From Trametes villosa (lineage: Eukaryota > Basidiomycota > Agaricomycetes > Polyporales > Polyporaceae), in assembly GCA_002964805.2 (NCBI GenBank), contig PUDQ02000001.1, positions 9,448,001 to 9,512,000 on the forward strand: a stretch of 64,000 bases of DNA, given 5' to 3'. A program made the position numbers and the translations under genes. The notes beneath the pieces were generated by a model, which was not told the DNA's origin, searched no databases, and saw only the letters and a list, made by a program, of their open reading frames with translations. The first letter of the stretch is position 1; each line of letters begins with the position of its first letter. Of the stretch, positions 1 to 12,400 are shown in pieces.

Positions 1-1400
1 AGGTATTGGTCAGAGTTTCTTGCTCACCGGCACCAGGTATCCGCGATCGTGAAATTGAAGTGTACTGTGCCAAAAGGAAGACGCAAAATTGGCTCGCGTG
101 TCGCGTTCGCGGGATTTTCCTACGCGTCGTTGATGAGACTTTCCGAGGCTGTAGCAGTTCAAATCTAGGAGTTTATCAAGTAAAAATGAGACCATTCCGA
201 GGCGTTGCGTAGTCCAGTATGGTGGCTGGGTAGGAGGTGGTAAGACGTGAATTCGAACGGGCAGGAGTCCGAGGCGCCTGGGCCCTGCGCACTAAAGCGT
301 CGGGCGCTTTCGGCCAGCTTTCGGCGTTAAAAACGGTCTGTATGACGCAACTCGCTGCGGGCGCCTGTGGCGACAACTTGCACCGCGACGGCCATGTTCT
401 CGACAGGTACGTAGTCCCACCAGGTAAGCGTATGTCCAGAGGACGCTGCGTGTACACGAAAACTGATATGTAAAAACAGTTGGCTCGCATATATCGCTCG
501 CGCTCACCTTGCAGCGCGCGCGAGGCCTCTAAACCACCGGAGGCGGCCTGGCTAGCAGTTTTCTTGCTGACGACGGTGCGGAATTTGCGCTATGAAGGCT
601 CTTCTGGCTGTCGTGCACTAAATACCTGGTATTCCTGGCCCTCTCTAGTCCTCCCTGGCTTCTTTCCGGCAACGCCGTATGGCTGTAGTTTCTCGGACAG
701 CACCCTATCCGCTAGATGTCGCTCTCGGTCTCTTTGGCGAATAGATAGACTTTGGATCCGAGTCTCTACCTCTACTGCTGCAGGACTACACGCGCTCGCA
801 ACGGAATACATGTTGAAAAAGCAAGAAAACGCTGGTACGTCCCTCTATTTGCGCACCTGCCTCCTGTGGCGACATGCGCCATCTAAGACGGTCTTCCCAT
901 CCCAGCAAGTTGCCAAATGGTCTTTGGCCCTGTGTTCTCGGTACGCACGTTCTTTGTTATGTGTGAGCAGTATCGTTATAGGCCCGTGTGGTACCTATCT
1001 GCTGTGGGCTGACTCTATCTTGCACTATAGGAGCGTCGTCGTCGTTTACGCTGCTCGGCGATGTCCATAGGAGGATGCTTCGCGGTGTCAGGCGGGTGTG
1101 ATACAGGTGTTTCAGCATTGCGGCTCGTGCACGTCATACACGCTAGCGGGGGCTACAAGAGCGTTAGGACCAATATCCGTTCTACGGTTCACAGTACGTC
1201 CCCCTCTGTGTTCGCACGCCGATTCCCCCGCCTTGGGTTATTCCCATCTTGAACAACCAAAAGCGAGTCAGCGGATGCTGAAGACCGAATCACGTCGCCC
1301 GAGGAGTACGGCAGCCCCGCCCATGACAACCTCTGCGCCATTGAAGTCGCTGACGCGGCAGGGCTTATCGCGCAAGTCCGAGCTCGGGCACAAGCTCACC
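1..1400. repeat. Diverged dispersed repeat, copy A (runs off the left edge)
   Basis: This stretch aligns by eye, in inverted orientation, with about 51150-52545. The first 450 bases match best, roughly 85 percent. Similarity falls to about 70 percent around 1000-1250 and is patchy to about 1400. Both strands carry short open frames whose translations resemble each other between copies, but I recognise no transposase, reverse transcriptase or other domain. No terminal repeats or target duplications are visible, because the left end lies outside the window. It is probably an old transposable-element relic of unknown class. No other gene was found in this stretch. Confidence 0.7.
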
Positions 1401-4187
1401 CGCATTAATAGCTCCTCTATCACGCGCATCTGGCCGCAAGTGGCTCCGAATATCCCTCACTCTCGTTTACGTGGGCGTAGCAGTCACGCAGGCGGTTGAG
1501 GATGTAGCCCACGACCCAGCCGTACGGTGCAGGGATGTGTCGCGCGCTGGCCGGGGGGCAGGCTCGCGACAGGATAGAGAGTGAGTCGCGCACGTTCCCT
1601 CATGCGCATGACGCAATGTATAATTGACACAGATCCGACATAGTTTCGAGCACGTCCTCTAGCAGCACACTTATACTAAAAGCGCGACGTGTTGGCTTCA
1701 ACCGCCCATGTGCCAGCCCGGCGTGCGAGGGACTCTTGCGCGTACCGTCTTTCGATGGTACCGGATGGATCACCGAAGGATTGGCCCCACGTACGCCCGC
1801 GGGGCGTCGCCAGAACTCGGGGCTAGCAGCGGGGAAGCGGTTTGGATCCCCCGCCGACGCCCGACAAGGCCTGCCTGTCGCCCGGATTCTCAATCGTGGC
1901 ATCGAGATAACTCTCCATCTCCCATGCGCTCGCGCCCTCGTAGATACTCCCAACCATATCTTCCCTTGCCTTGGCGGAAACGCTTCGATCGCACTCGCAC
2001 CCTGTGCGACCGCCCTTGCCGCACCCAGCACCACTCCGGTTTCGCTGGCGTCCGATTCCCTCCGATCGTGACGACTATCGGGCATCGACGACGCGAGCAC
2101 TTTGAGGTCGGGCGACGTGCAGCACGCGTCGGCTGCGTTTGACAGAATGAAGCGAGGACACGCAGGTCGTACAGGGTGAGCCTGCCATTTTTGCATCGGG
2201 GAAGTTGTATGTATACTTCATTTTCAGATGTTGAGCTTCACGATTTAGCGAACGTGAGTAGACATGCTGATGTCTGCAGGCTTCTACAGTACGATCTGCT
2301 ACCGTGCGTGTAGGGGCTAAGGACGATTGAATTCGAATCGAAGGAGGTGGTAGCCACGGTCCGGCCCCGGCCGATCGCCGGGGATCTGTTTGTGCCAGCT
2401 CCGGAGCGCCCATGGCAAGCATCTTCTCTCCGTCTCGCTTTCCACCCCTGAGACCTGCCTGCCCTGTGCGAGCTCCAGGCGTGCCTCTGTGTATGCTGAG
2501 TGGTCTTACAATGGCAACGCTTCTCTTGATGCATCGGGTTTGCGCACATGGTTGCGCAAGCGCTGCGCACGAGTCGACTTGCGAATGAACCTCGCGCTTT
2601 CTCATTCTCAAGCACACTACTTGCCACTCAACTCCAGGAATCGCAGCATCAGGTTAGTCAGACAAATAGCTCAAAATGATCATGCATATCCACTCGGAAA
2701 TCGCGCTTATCCTTGAAATTCCAGGCGATCCGCGGGCGACGTACGTACGCCCCGTCCCACGGTGGAACAAGGTGGCCTCCGATGGACGTCGGAGGTTCGT
2801 CCTTGCGCCCTCGCGACCCCGGTTCCACGCCCTGGGTCCCATGTTCCATGCTTCACGCCCGGGATCTGCGTCTGCCGCGGTGAGTCTTTCGCAACACGCC
2901 GTCGCAGCCGTACCTGCCACTCTAGCTAGCGTTCTGTCCGCGTAGCTCGTGCGGAAGAAGAGCTCGATCGTCGAGCCTACGGCGGAGGCGAGCGCAGGGA
3001 CTGTCGTCATCGCGTTACCGATCGCGGTTTGTGCGCGCAGTCGGTGCTGCGTAGTGAGGACATGTGGACGCGCGTGGTACTTCGATCTATCGGCTCGATC
3101 AGTCCCGCGGCGTACTAGGTAGCAGCCCCTGTACATGCGCGCGTCCGCCCAGCGAAGCTTCAGGTGTGTGTATTGCGTTACGCTGGAACACTCGGGCGTG
3201 CTCCCGTTGGTCTGACCAGAATACCTCACAGCGCCCACTGCAGCTTCTCCGGGCAGGATCAATCGCCGTTGCATGGTCGACGCTGTTTCCCGAGATGCTT
3301 TCCACCGACCTCCCCTCTAGGTGGTATTGTTACAGTCGATAACCAGTGCCACACGGGCCCTCGTGCCTTGCGTGCGTCGATCACATCCAAGACCGCCGAT
3401 CCACTGCTACACCGTACGTGCCCGCCTACAGTACCTGGAAGGCTGGAACAGCACCCCGCGTTCCTCATCGGGTCTCTGGAATAGATCATGACAATTGGAG
3501 CCGCGGCCGTCGCAGTCGGAGGCAGCTTGGCACTTGTGCGCCCTACGATCGCGTTACCGGCGAACGAAGAGACACCGTAGAATGCTGAGCGGCGCGCGGC
3601 GCGCGGGGGCCTCGGGCGGTGTGCCCTTGTAGGACCTTCAGGAACGCGCGATCGACGCGCATGCAAACGCCAATCACCCGACGCCGTGGTGAGCTGGAGG
3701 TCGACCGACAGGATTCGTCTTATGCGTGGCTCAGATATTGGCGTTCAACTCGGCCGGTGCGTGCAAGCAAAATGGAAATCCCAGCGGTCAAATTCACAGA
3801 TTCACACACAGGCGTTGGTGCGGGGTGGAAATAACTTGGCAGGTGATTGGCAATGCAGGTGGGTATATGTCATGTATGGTAGAGCAACCGGGGATAGCAC
3901 GCGACAACAGGAGGGAAGCAATACAAGCGACAAGACGGTCCGAGACAAACAGCGCAGGAGAGCGGCGGGTAATCCAGGAAACAGACACAGGTTCGTAGAT
4001 ACGCGATGGACTAGACATGATGCACGACCCCGACACGAAGACGACACAGACACGGAGACAGAGACAGACAGGCAGGACCGAACACCGAGGTCCGATCGGA
4101 GGAGACCAGCTACAGCAGCACGGAAGCACGCGCAGCGATCCATGCCCCGACCACGAGGCACTTGCACGCCGAGCCACCATGGGCCGC
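1401..4187. other. No gene recognised; 3' side of the first C2H2 gene
   Basis: Open frames here are short, overlap on both strands and show no known motif. The part next to the stop at 4188 contains a CT/GT-rich low-complexity run at about 4020-4090 (read on the minus strand) and probably holds the 3' untranslated region of the zinc-finger gene. I see no RNA gene or terminal repeat here. Confidence 0.4.
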
Positions 4188-6366
4188 TCACCGATCCTCC
4201 GACGCGCCCTCCAGCACCGTCCAGCCCGAGACAGACGGGTGGTGCGCGCGCACGTCCTGGAACGCAGGCCGCAGGCGCGGCGTGCCCTTCCCGCCCGCCG
4301 CGCACTCGCACCCGGGCACCGTGCATGCCTCCGCGTCCTCCTCGTCCCCCTCCGAGTCGCTCTCCTCGAGCGTCTCCACGGGCAGTCCTCGCGGCGGGCG
4401 GTCGTGCGGGTCGGGGTACGGGCGCGCGCGGCGCATCTCGGGCGAGGACTCTGCGCGGGGGCGGGGCAGCGTGCGGGGACGGTCCCAGAGGGCAGACGAG
4501 TGTCGCTCGCTCAAGACGCGCTGCGGCGCGGGGCGGTCTCCGCGGACGTATGACTCGGCCTGCGCCGCGGGCCCGTCGAGCTCGTCGGCCTCGTACTCGG
4601 ACGTGGTCCACGGTGGCGACGCCGCGCGCATTACCTGGTCCCCGTCCCGTTCTGAAGTGGCGGGCCCCGTGAGCGTGCGCACGGAGGACTGCTTGGCGAG
4701 CGGCATCGGGTACGCCGCGGGTGGCTGCGAGTAGCTCTGGTGGTGCTGGTAGTACGGCTGCAGCGGGTGCTGCGAGGCGTAGCGCGCCGGCGAGTCCATG
4801 CGGAAGGATGTGCTCGGCAGGCTGCGCGGCGTGGGCGGGAACGGGGACGTCACCGCAGACACGGGTGAGGGCAGTGGCGAGGGAGAGCGCGAGGAGCCGG
4901 GCGAGGGCGAGTACTCCGAGGACGAGCGCGAGATGGACGGCGAGCCGGAGCCGGCGATCGACGCGCTCTGCATGTCCGGGGAGAGGGACATGTGTGGGTG
5001 CAGCGCCGAGCCCGGCGCTCCATGTGGGACCGACGACGGCAGCGGCTGCACCATCCGCGCGACGACGTCCCGCCGGCGCGCGGTGAGGTGGTTCCGGTAG
5101 TGGCGGCGCATGTTCGAGTTCACGTTGAACTTCCTGTTGCACCCCGGGAATGCGCACGTAAACGCTAAAATAGCACGCCAATACGTCAGTCTCGTCCATC
5201 CCTGTGCCCGGACGGAGAAGCCACGTACGCTTCGCACCCGTGTGCGTGTTCACGTGGATCGCGAGGCTGCTCGGGCGGTTGAACCGCTTGTTGCAGTGCG
5301 GGCAGCAGTGCCGCCGCTCGCTGTCGTCCGCCGTGGTCGCCTTCCCCCGCGCCGCGCCCGCGCCCGCGACGCCGCCCGCAAGGCCCACGCCGCTGTCGGG
5401 GTAGCGTGCCTTCCCAGGGGCGATCGCCGCGTTCGCAGCCCCACCCGCACCCGCACCCGCTCGACCAGTGGGCCCATGGGGATAATACGGGGCGTGGGTC
5501 GCGGTGGGAGCGGGCGCCGTGCTCAGCCCGGCGCCGTACGGCATGTGTTGTCGCGCGGGCTCGCGGCGGGCAGGCCCCCGGGTGCCCGTGCGCGTGAGGG
5601 CTGAGACGAGCTCGTCCACCGGGCTCTGGATCGAGCGCGGGATGTGGCTCGGGCTCGCTGATGCGGGACCGGACGCGGGCGGCATGGTGTACAGGAGCGC
5701 CGAGGACGGGCCTGCGGGCGGGTTTACGCGAGGGGAGCCCAAGCCGAGGGGCTCGCGGTGGGAGGTGTGCGCGTAGCGCGAGGGCTGGCCGAGGTCGACC
5801 GGGCGTTCGGGTTCGCGATCGGCCCCAGACGGGGGGCGCCAGCTGCGGACGTGCTGCTGCACCGGGGGCTCTGGCGGTGGATACGGTGCGTTGTATTCTG
5901 CAGGCGGCGGGGTCGGGCTGGTGGCTGGCCCGCGGAGCGCCTGCGGGCTCGGGAGAGCATGCGAGTGAGACCTGGCGGCGATCGTTGCGGGCGATCTGCG
6001 CCCGCTCCGGGCAGCCGGATGCGCATCGCTCGGGGAGCGTGGGCGCGGCTGCGAGAGGATCGGCGTGAGCGACGGTGGGGCAATCCCGGAGAAAGCTCGT
6101 GCGCGTACGTACCGCGGGGAGGTGTGACTGGCTGTCCGCGCGGGCGACGGCGAGCGGCGTAAACGACGTGGAGGGCGCGCTGGGCGGCGCGGCGAAGGAC
6201 CCGCGGAAGAGGTCCTCTGTGCGCGGGCGGCTAGGGTGAGATACCCGGGACGGGTGCAATAGATGTTCGACTTACCGGGAAAGAGCTCGTTGAGGCTGGG
6301 GAGGCCCTTCTCGACGGACCGCTCGCGGGAGGCGGCGCGCTTGGAGGCAGAGCGCGTCGGGGGCAT
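4188..6366 (-). CDS. C2H2 zinc-finger transcription factor, paralogue 1 (663 aa)
   Basis: Probable nuclear DNA-binding regulator. Exons on the minus strand are 6366-6276, 6216-6113, 6048-5229 and 5164-4188, with intron phases 1, 0 and 1, giving 663 residues. Two adjacent C2H2 fingers are joined by a TGAKP-type linker. Finger 1 uses C314, C317, H330 and H334; finger 2 uses C342, C347, H360 and H364. The last intron falls exactly in the linker between the fingers. An N-terminal LPSLNELFP motif ends exon 1, and a long Pro/Ser/Ala-rich, probably disordered region precedes the fingers. The C-terminal part is acidic and ends in a small Cys motif (CTVPGCECA) that is also found in paralogue 2. A TATA-like box lies about 62 bp upstream of the ATG. 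The target genes cannot be told from the sequence. A 1005-codon open frame runs through the introns and is not the real protein. Confidence 0.88.
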
Positions 6367-6427
6367 GTTGTGTGTTTGCCTGAGGAAGGGCGTCAAGGGA
6401 CGGGGGAGGGGGAGGCGGGGCGGGGGG

Positions 6428-6435
6428 ATTATATA
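6428..6435 (-). promoter_or_regulatory. TATA-like box of C2H2 paralogue 1
   Basis: The minus strand reads TATATAAT about 62 bp upstream of the start codon at 6366. The position and sequence fit a core promoter element of the zinc-finger gene. No transcription start was mapped. Confidence 0.5.
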
Positions 6436-9400
6436 TGTGTGTGGCCTTGGCGGTGGCAGGAAGTGGAGGAGCTGATAGATATACGAGTCCGGACGCGGAC
6501 AGACGCCGCCACGGCCGCAGGGGAATGACGCCGGGCGAGGTTGGAAATAGACAGCGATTTGCCCGTTCGAGATCTTCGCGTTCCATGGACGTCGCCTCCT
6601 CCGCTTCCCTTTCCTGCGCCCATCCTCTCTTCGCCCTCTTCCTTTTCCCCCGCCGCGCCCGCGCGAGCGACCACCAGCCAGCTCGCCGCCCGATCCTCCG
6701 CGAGCGCCCCGGCTTCCTGCGCATCGCACGCACGCCGCGCCAGAAACGGCAGCGAGTTCTAAACCGCATTTCCCCTCGCGTGCACGCCGGTGATCCCACT
6801 TAATTGATTTAGCTCGCATTCACTTGTCGCGCCCGGCCCTACGGCCTCCGCAGGCCCAGGGACGCGCGGGAGACGTCTCGGGCTTCACAGCGCTGAGCAG
6901 CGCCCGCAAACGCAGACCTCGCACGGGCGCAGATGCGGGGCAGCCCTCGCCCGATCCCAGACGCGCCCGCGCGGGTGCTCGTCCGAGCGGGCTGCTGCCG
7001 ACGCTCAGCGGTGGTGGTTTGATAGTCGACTGCCGCTCCCCCTGGTCGCCGCGCGGCGCGCACATCATCGCCCCCACCCAGGAAGGGGCTGATCTGCGCA
7101 CCCGCGCGCACATCCCGCCGGGAGAGCCCTCATCTGACCGCGCGAGCGGCGGCGGGGCTCATGCCGGCGTTATGGATCGGATCCGCTATGAATATCCGAG
7201 CCCGCTGGGGGTGTGTGCCGCGTTCGGACGACGCGTGCTCGTCGCTGACGAAAACGCTCCTCTGCGCCGGCGAGGGCGCGGGCTCGCGCTGATCGCTTTC
7301 AAACCCGCGCTCGGCTCGCGCGCGCACCCACACTCGCCTCCCTCCTCGCACCGCTCGATATTTTTGCTGCGCAAACTGAAGGCTGCTGGCTCGTCGGTGA
7401 GATGCTCAGCTCCGCAATCCACCGCTCTCCGAGATTAACAGACGGATTATCGACGCGAATCACGCTGTGGATGCACGGTTACTAGACCGCGCTGCGCACA
7501 GCGTCCTTCTCCAGGGCGGGCTCGCGTCGGCGGCGGCGGTCGGGATGTGCAAATCGGGAACAAGGCTGGGACGCCACAGCAGAGTACGCTCGGAAGCCGC
7601 CATTCTGGCTCGAGAACGTGCGCGCGCGCGCGGGCGATGGGCGGGCCTCCCGGTCGGAGCAGAGCAAGGCTCGCGAGGAAGGGATCGAAGAGGCGCAAGC
7701 GTGGAGACCAGACGGCGCGTCGCGAGCGGGAGGCGAACAGTCGTGACGGGCCTACGCGCGCCGCCGCTCCCAGCGTGCGCCAGGCTCCGACGGCAGTCGG
7801 GCGTCGGCTATGTGCCTGGAAGCCCGCGCGCGTGCGCCGTGCTCCCAGCAGAATGCCGCGCCCCAGCAACGGCGACAGCAGGAGTGGCAGGTCTTCCGCA
7901 TGCGGACGCGAGCTGTCGCTGCAGGGGACGCACGCCCGATGCGGCACGGACGCGTGGGCGAGCGCGCACCCGTTCGGGCAGCGGCGGGGCGCGATCGCGC
8001 GCGCGGTGCCTCGGCGCGCTGCGTATGGCTGCCCCACGCACCAACCTGCGTCCGGTGACTCGCCGCACGGGTCGCGGGGCGCAGGGCGGCCCGCGGGCTG
8101 GCGGGAGGGGCGACGGGGCTACCCACGACGCCGCAGTGGCCGTACGTATTACGGGCACTGGGCACGCGCAGGGGCCGCTAGGCACCGCAGCGCGTCCGAC
8201 GCGAGCAGAATCTGCCGCCGAGGAGGGCATCCCGGGAAGCGGCCGTGTGCGCAGAGCGGAGGCGGTTTGCGCGAGGGCGTCCATGCGCCCGGGCGAGCAC
8301 GCCGGCTGCCTGGACGGTCTGCGTGGCTGGCTCGAGAGGGGGCTGGCGTCCCGCACCGAGAAGCGGGCGGGGCTGGGGCGCGCAGAGGGTGGGAAGGCGT
8401 GAGGAGGACCTGCGCACGGTGGGGAAGCAGCGTGGGCGCGGGCGCCGCGCGTCCGAGAGCGGGAGTGCACCCTCCGAAACGGGAGCACACGTCCGGCCGG
8501 GCTAGGCCGGATGCGGCAGGTGCTGGGCAGGATTGTCGCAGCGATCGGCGACGGTCGTCTGAGCGGGCGAGGATCCTCGGCTTCTCCACGTCACGCCGCG
8601 CGTGCCGCCCCCTCCGCCTGCAAGGTCTGAGGCCTGCACCCCCATAGAACGAGATAATAATAAGCTAGAATGCGCGACGAAGAGCTCATGACGCCCACTT
8701 ACACGCTTACGCCTGCGCAGACGTGATACAGTAGCATCCTGGGGTGTTCGTGTTTCTAAAGTCTGTTTCTGGCGCGTCCCGCTGCGCGACTCGGTTCGGG
8801 GCTCACACCCCCACTTCGCCGCCGCGTCCCCAATCAGCACTCCGTGATACGCCCGGGGCCTTTGGGCGGGTGTACGGTATGCAGCGCAGGCACTTCCAAC
8901 GTCGAATCCGTCGCGCCATCGCAACGGCGCAGGCGCGAGCCCGTCAGACAGCGTTTTGCGCGGCCCCCCGCGGACGTCTCCACCTCTGTCATGCAGGCAG
9001 CATGTGTAGCTCCCATTCAATATACGATATATGATATTCGATATGGACTCGCACGCACTGTCATCGCCGATTTGAGTGATGGGCTCGTGCAATTGCATCT
9101 TTTGAGTTGCAGGCTGCAATTGCGAGCATCAAGGCCCGCGCCGGCTCGGAGAGGGACGTAAGCACATACTGTACATACTTAGCACGACCTGGCAGCGCCG
9201 GTAGCGCTGATTGCCAATCCCATTCATCCGGCGTGTGGCGGGCGCGTGGACGTGCGTCATGCCGGGCATCATGCCTCTCAGACTCCCTCAGCCTGCAGCA
9301 GCGATTTGACCCCGCGCGCGGGACAGAACACTGCTGGACAGGCCGCAGGATTCGCCGAGCACGCGCACGGATACGCCGGCCGGGAAGGCAGAGGATAGGG

Positions 9401-12400
9401 GGGCGGCGCATGCATGGGGAAAGTCTGAATGCGCACTCAGTCGCGCTGCAGTCACGGTACGCCAGCAGCGCGCCGGGCGGGCCCCAGCCCCAGCGCAGGC
9501 GGACGATCCGTGTCCGGCCGCGGGGGCAGGGAAGACGCAGGATCCAGGATCGCGCAAGCCGTAGCGTGCCACCTGCCACCACCCCATCATAGCCTTGCCA
9601 CTTGCATATCCAGACCAAGGCCCCGGCCCGCGTGCTCGTGCTCGCGCGCTGAAATAGTGTGGTCCCATACAGCACCCGCGCGCGCGAACTGACGTGCAGA
9701 TCGGCGAACAGCACCCCCGGAGAAGGTTGTGCCCTGCCGATGCTGTCGATGCGCACGGGCGGGCATCGACATCGACATCGACCACACAGGCGCAGACGTA
9801 GACACCGACACAGATGCAGCCCGCCCCCGCGCGCCCGGGGTGGCCCCGCGGACCACAGCGCGACAGCGCGCCCTTGTTCCCGTGTGGGCGTGGGCAACGA
9901 TCAGTCGCGCGCGGCGAGTGCGGCGGGCGCGCTGGGAGCGAAGGGGCGTACCGGGCGATGTGTCCTACCAAGTTCGCTGCGGGGACACCGGCGGCGCGAG
10001 GAGACGAGGAGAAGCCCACGCGCCTGCGTGCGCGGGGCACCAGTGGAATGTTCGGTACGGCCCGGGGTGTTGGGGTGTCCTGGTTGCTGCAATACCAGTG
10101 CGGCGGGGGCTGAGCGGGCCTTCTCCCGTCGACATCGGCACGGCAGAATCCCGAGGCGAGGATCCTCGCGCGCGGATGCAGTTGCGCGACCGCGCGCGTC
10201 ACGCGTCATTATATGTGGCTCAGGCGACGCCATACGCAGGCCTGCAGCAAGGTTCTGCCCCAGGAGCAGGGGGACAGCGGTCGAGGACGTGCAGACCAGG
10301 CCGTGCCCGACGCCAGGAGAGGATACTCGGGCGGGCCACGCCTGGACCGGCACGCGCTTCGTCTTCGGGAGACTATCCGCGCGAACGCGACCGCGCGAGC
10401 TTCCTCGACGTCGCGTCCCCAGCTTGGAAACCGGCGCAGGCGCACAGCGCCCCTCGTCTCCGACGGCCGGGGCATGCACGGCGGCATGCAGCGGGCCGCG
10501 ATGGGCGAGTGCCGCGCGCATCGGGCGCGCGCGCGAGCATCAGGCGGCGGGGCGCGTTCCCAGAGATCGCCCCGCCCTGGATTAGACTATGTGGCAGGTT
10601 GGCAGCGCGAGCCTGAGAGCGACGGGACGAACAGCGCGGCACGACAGGCATGGCAGGGGCGCGCTGCGCCCGCACTGGGCCCGCGCACGACAGGCCGAGC
10701 ACATGCTCGCGGAGTGTTGTACGGCACAGGAATGGACGCGTTCGATGCGGGGGTGCAGTCTCCCTGCCGCGGGCGACGGGCTGCCTTGCGGGGGCGGGCG
10801 CGCGATGGGCGTGGCGGTCGCTGACGTCGCTGGGGCCTGGTGGCGGCGGCGATCAGCCTGCCAGGGCGGTCAGAGGACCGTCCAGGGCAGTCGCGCTGCC
10901 GTTGTGGACAGGACGCGGTGTCGTTGGTCGCCGAGCTCGCCGAGTTGCGTGCATGCGTTCGCTGCCTCCATCCTGATCGGGCCCTCGAGCTCCGAGCTTT
11001 ACAGCGCGCTGCATGCAAGAGAGGCGAGTCCGCGAGCGAGCGGAGCGGCGCTGTAGGTCGAGTCACAGGGGAGGCTGGGGGGAGGAGGAGGCTCGGATCT
11101 CGTGTGTGCTGTGTCGCAGTGAGTTGCCGGCCGTGCAGCGGGCTGCGTGCCATCGCCGGCCACTGATGCATGGGGGGATCCACAGGAGTTCCCCCGGATG
11201 CGCCACCGCTGTGGTCAAGTGCGCTATCGGTGGTGGGCGTCGTGAACGGAGAGCACGAATGCGTACAGGTGCCTACCTCGAGGCGCTGCCGACGTGTCTT
11301 CTGACTCTTCTGGACGCATGATCGCAGGCGCAATTGCAGCCACCGCGCGGGCAGGCGGGCGATAGCATGGTCCTCTTGCGTAACGGCCGGTGGCACACGT
11401 CATGGGCTTGCAGGGGCGGCGCGTGTGGGAGCGGGCGCAGGAGGGCTGGCAGGCGGCGAGGACGAGCGGCGAGCGCGACAGAACGAGAGAAGAGCCCGCC
11501 GAGGGATCCGCGCTCGGCACGGCCTCCAATGTAAATCCCGGGCGTCCCCTGATCTCGATCCTCCGTGGGAGCCGGCCCCCGATGTCAGTGGCATTCCCGA
11601 TATGGGCGCCGGCCCACGTGGAGGGCGCCACGCCGTCCGGAGACGCGCCCGGATATGGACGCGATCAGGCTCGAAGCAGCTGCGGTAGGTTCAGCGGTCG
11701 CCTGCCCGGCCACTCGTCTGTTCGCGAGAGGGGGCTCCCCAGGGGCACAACGCTCCTCTCTCCGCCGCCGCCGCCACCGCAGGCAGCCCAGTGCCCATCT
11801 TGGTCGTCTTACGTCCTCGCCAGTCCGCACAGAACGCTCGATTTGTCACGCCGCGTCTGAGCTGTCGGCCCACACTCCCGGTGGTGTCGTCTTTCGCCAT
11901 ACCGGCCTCCATCGATGCGCGGCAGCCGACGCGCGGGGTTCCGCCATGTCCACCATGAGGTGGTTTGGGTCAGAGAGAGTGGTGCGTTTGCTGTAAGAGC
12001 CTTTTCTCCGTGCGCCGTACGACTCATGATCGACGCAGCATCCTCGCAGACGCCATTGATTCATTAACTTCGCAGGCGAGGAGATGCGCTCTCCCTCCGT
12101 CGCGCCGCCGCACATTCTCCCCCCTTTGACGTCTCGCCGCTCGCGTAGGCGTCGACGTCGACGTCGACCGCCTGTCGATCGAACGCAAATCCGAGTGCGG
12201 TTACGATCAGCCACGATGCGCCCGAACGCCGTCGCTACGAGCGTCATTCTCCTCGCGTCCGCAAGAAAGCGTTCACCTCCGCTCAGCAGACTGTCACACC
12301 GATCTGAAGGTAGTAAGCTGGATCAGTTTCATCTACGCTCGAGCTGACATGGCTTGTCAGGGATTCCGGCTTGTTTTCTCGGTGCAATGTGGGCCCGTGG

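Noticed and set aside
3802..6819. A 1005-codon minus-strand open frame over the first C2H2 gene
   Set aside because: It reads through the introns, and the second finger is in another frame. The four-exon model gives both fingers joined by a proper linker.
7467..10824. Several 200-370-codon frames in the GC-rich block
   Set aside because: They overlap in several frames on both strands, are Arg/Ala/Pro-rich and carry no motif, which is what GC-rich noncoding DNA gives.
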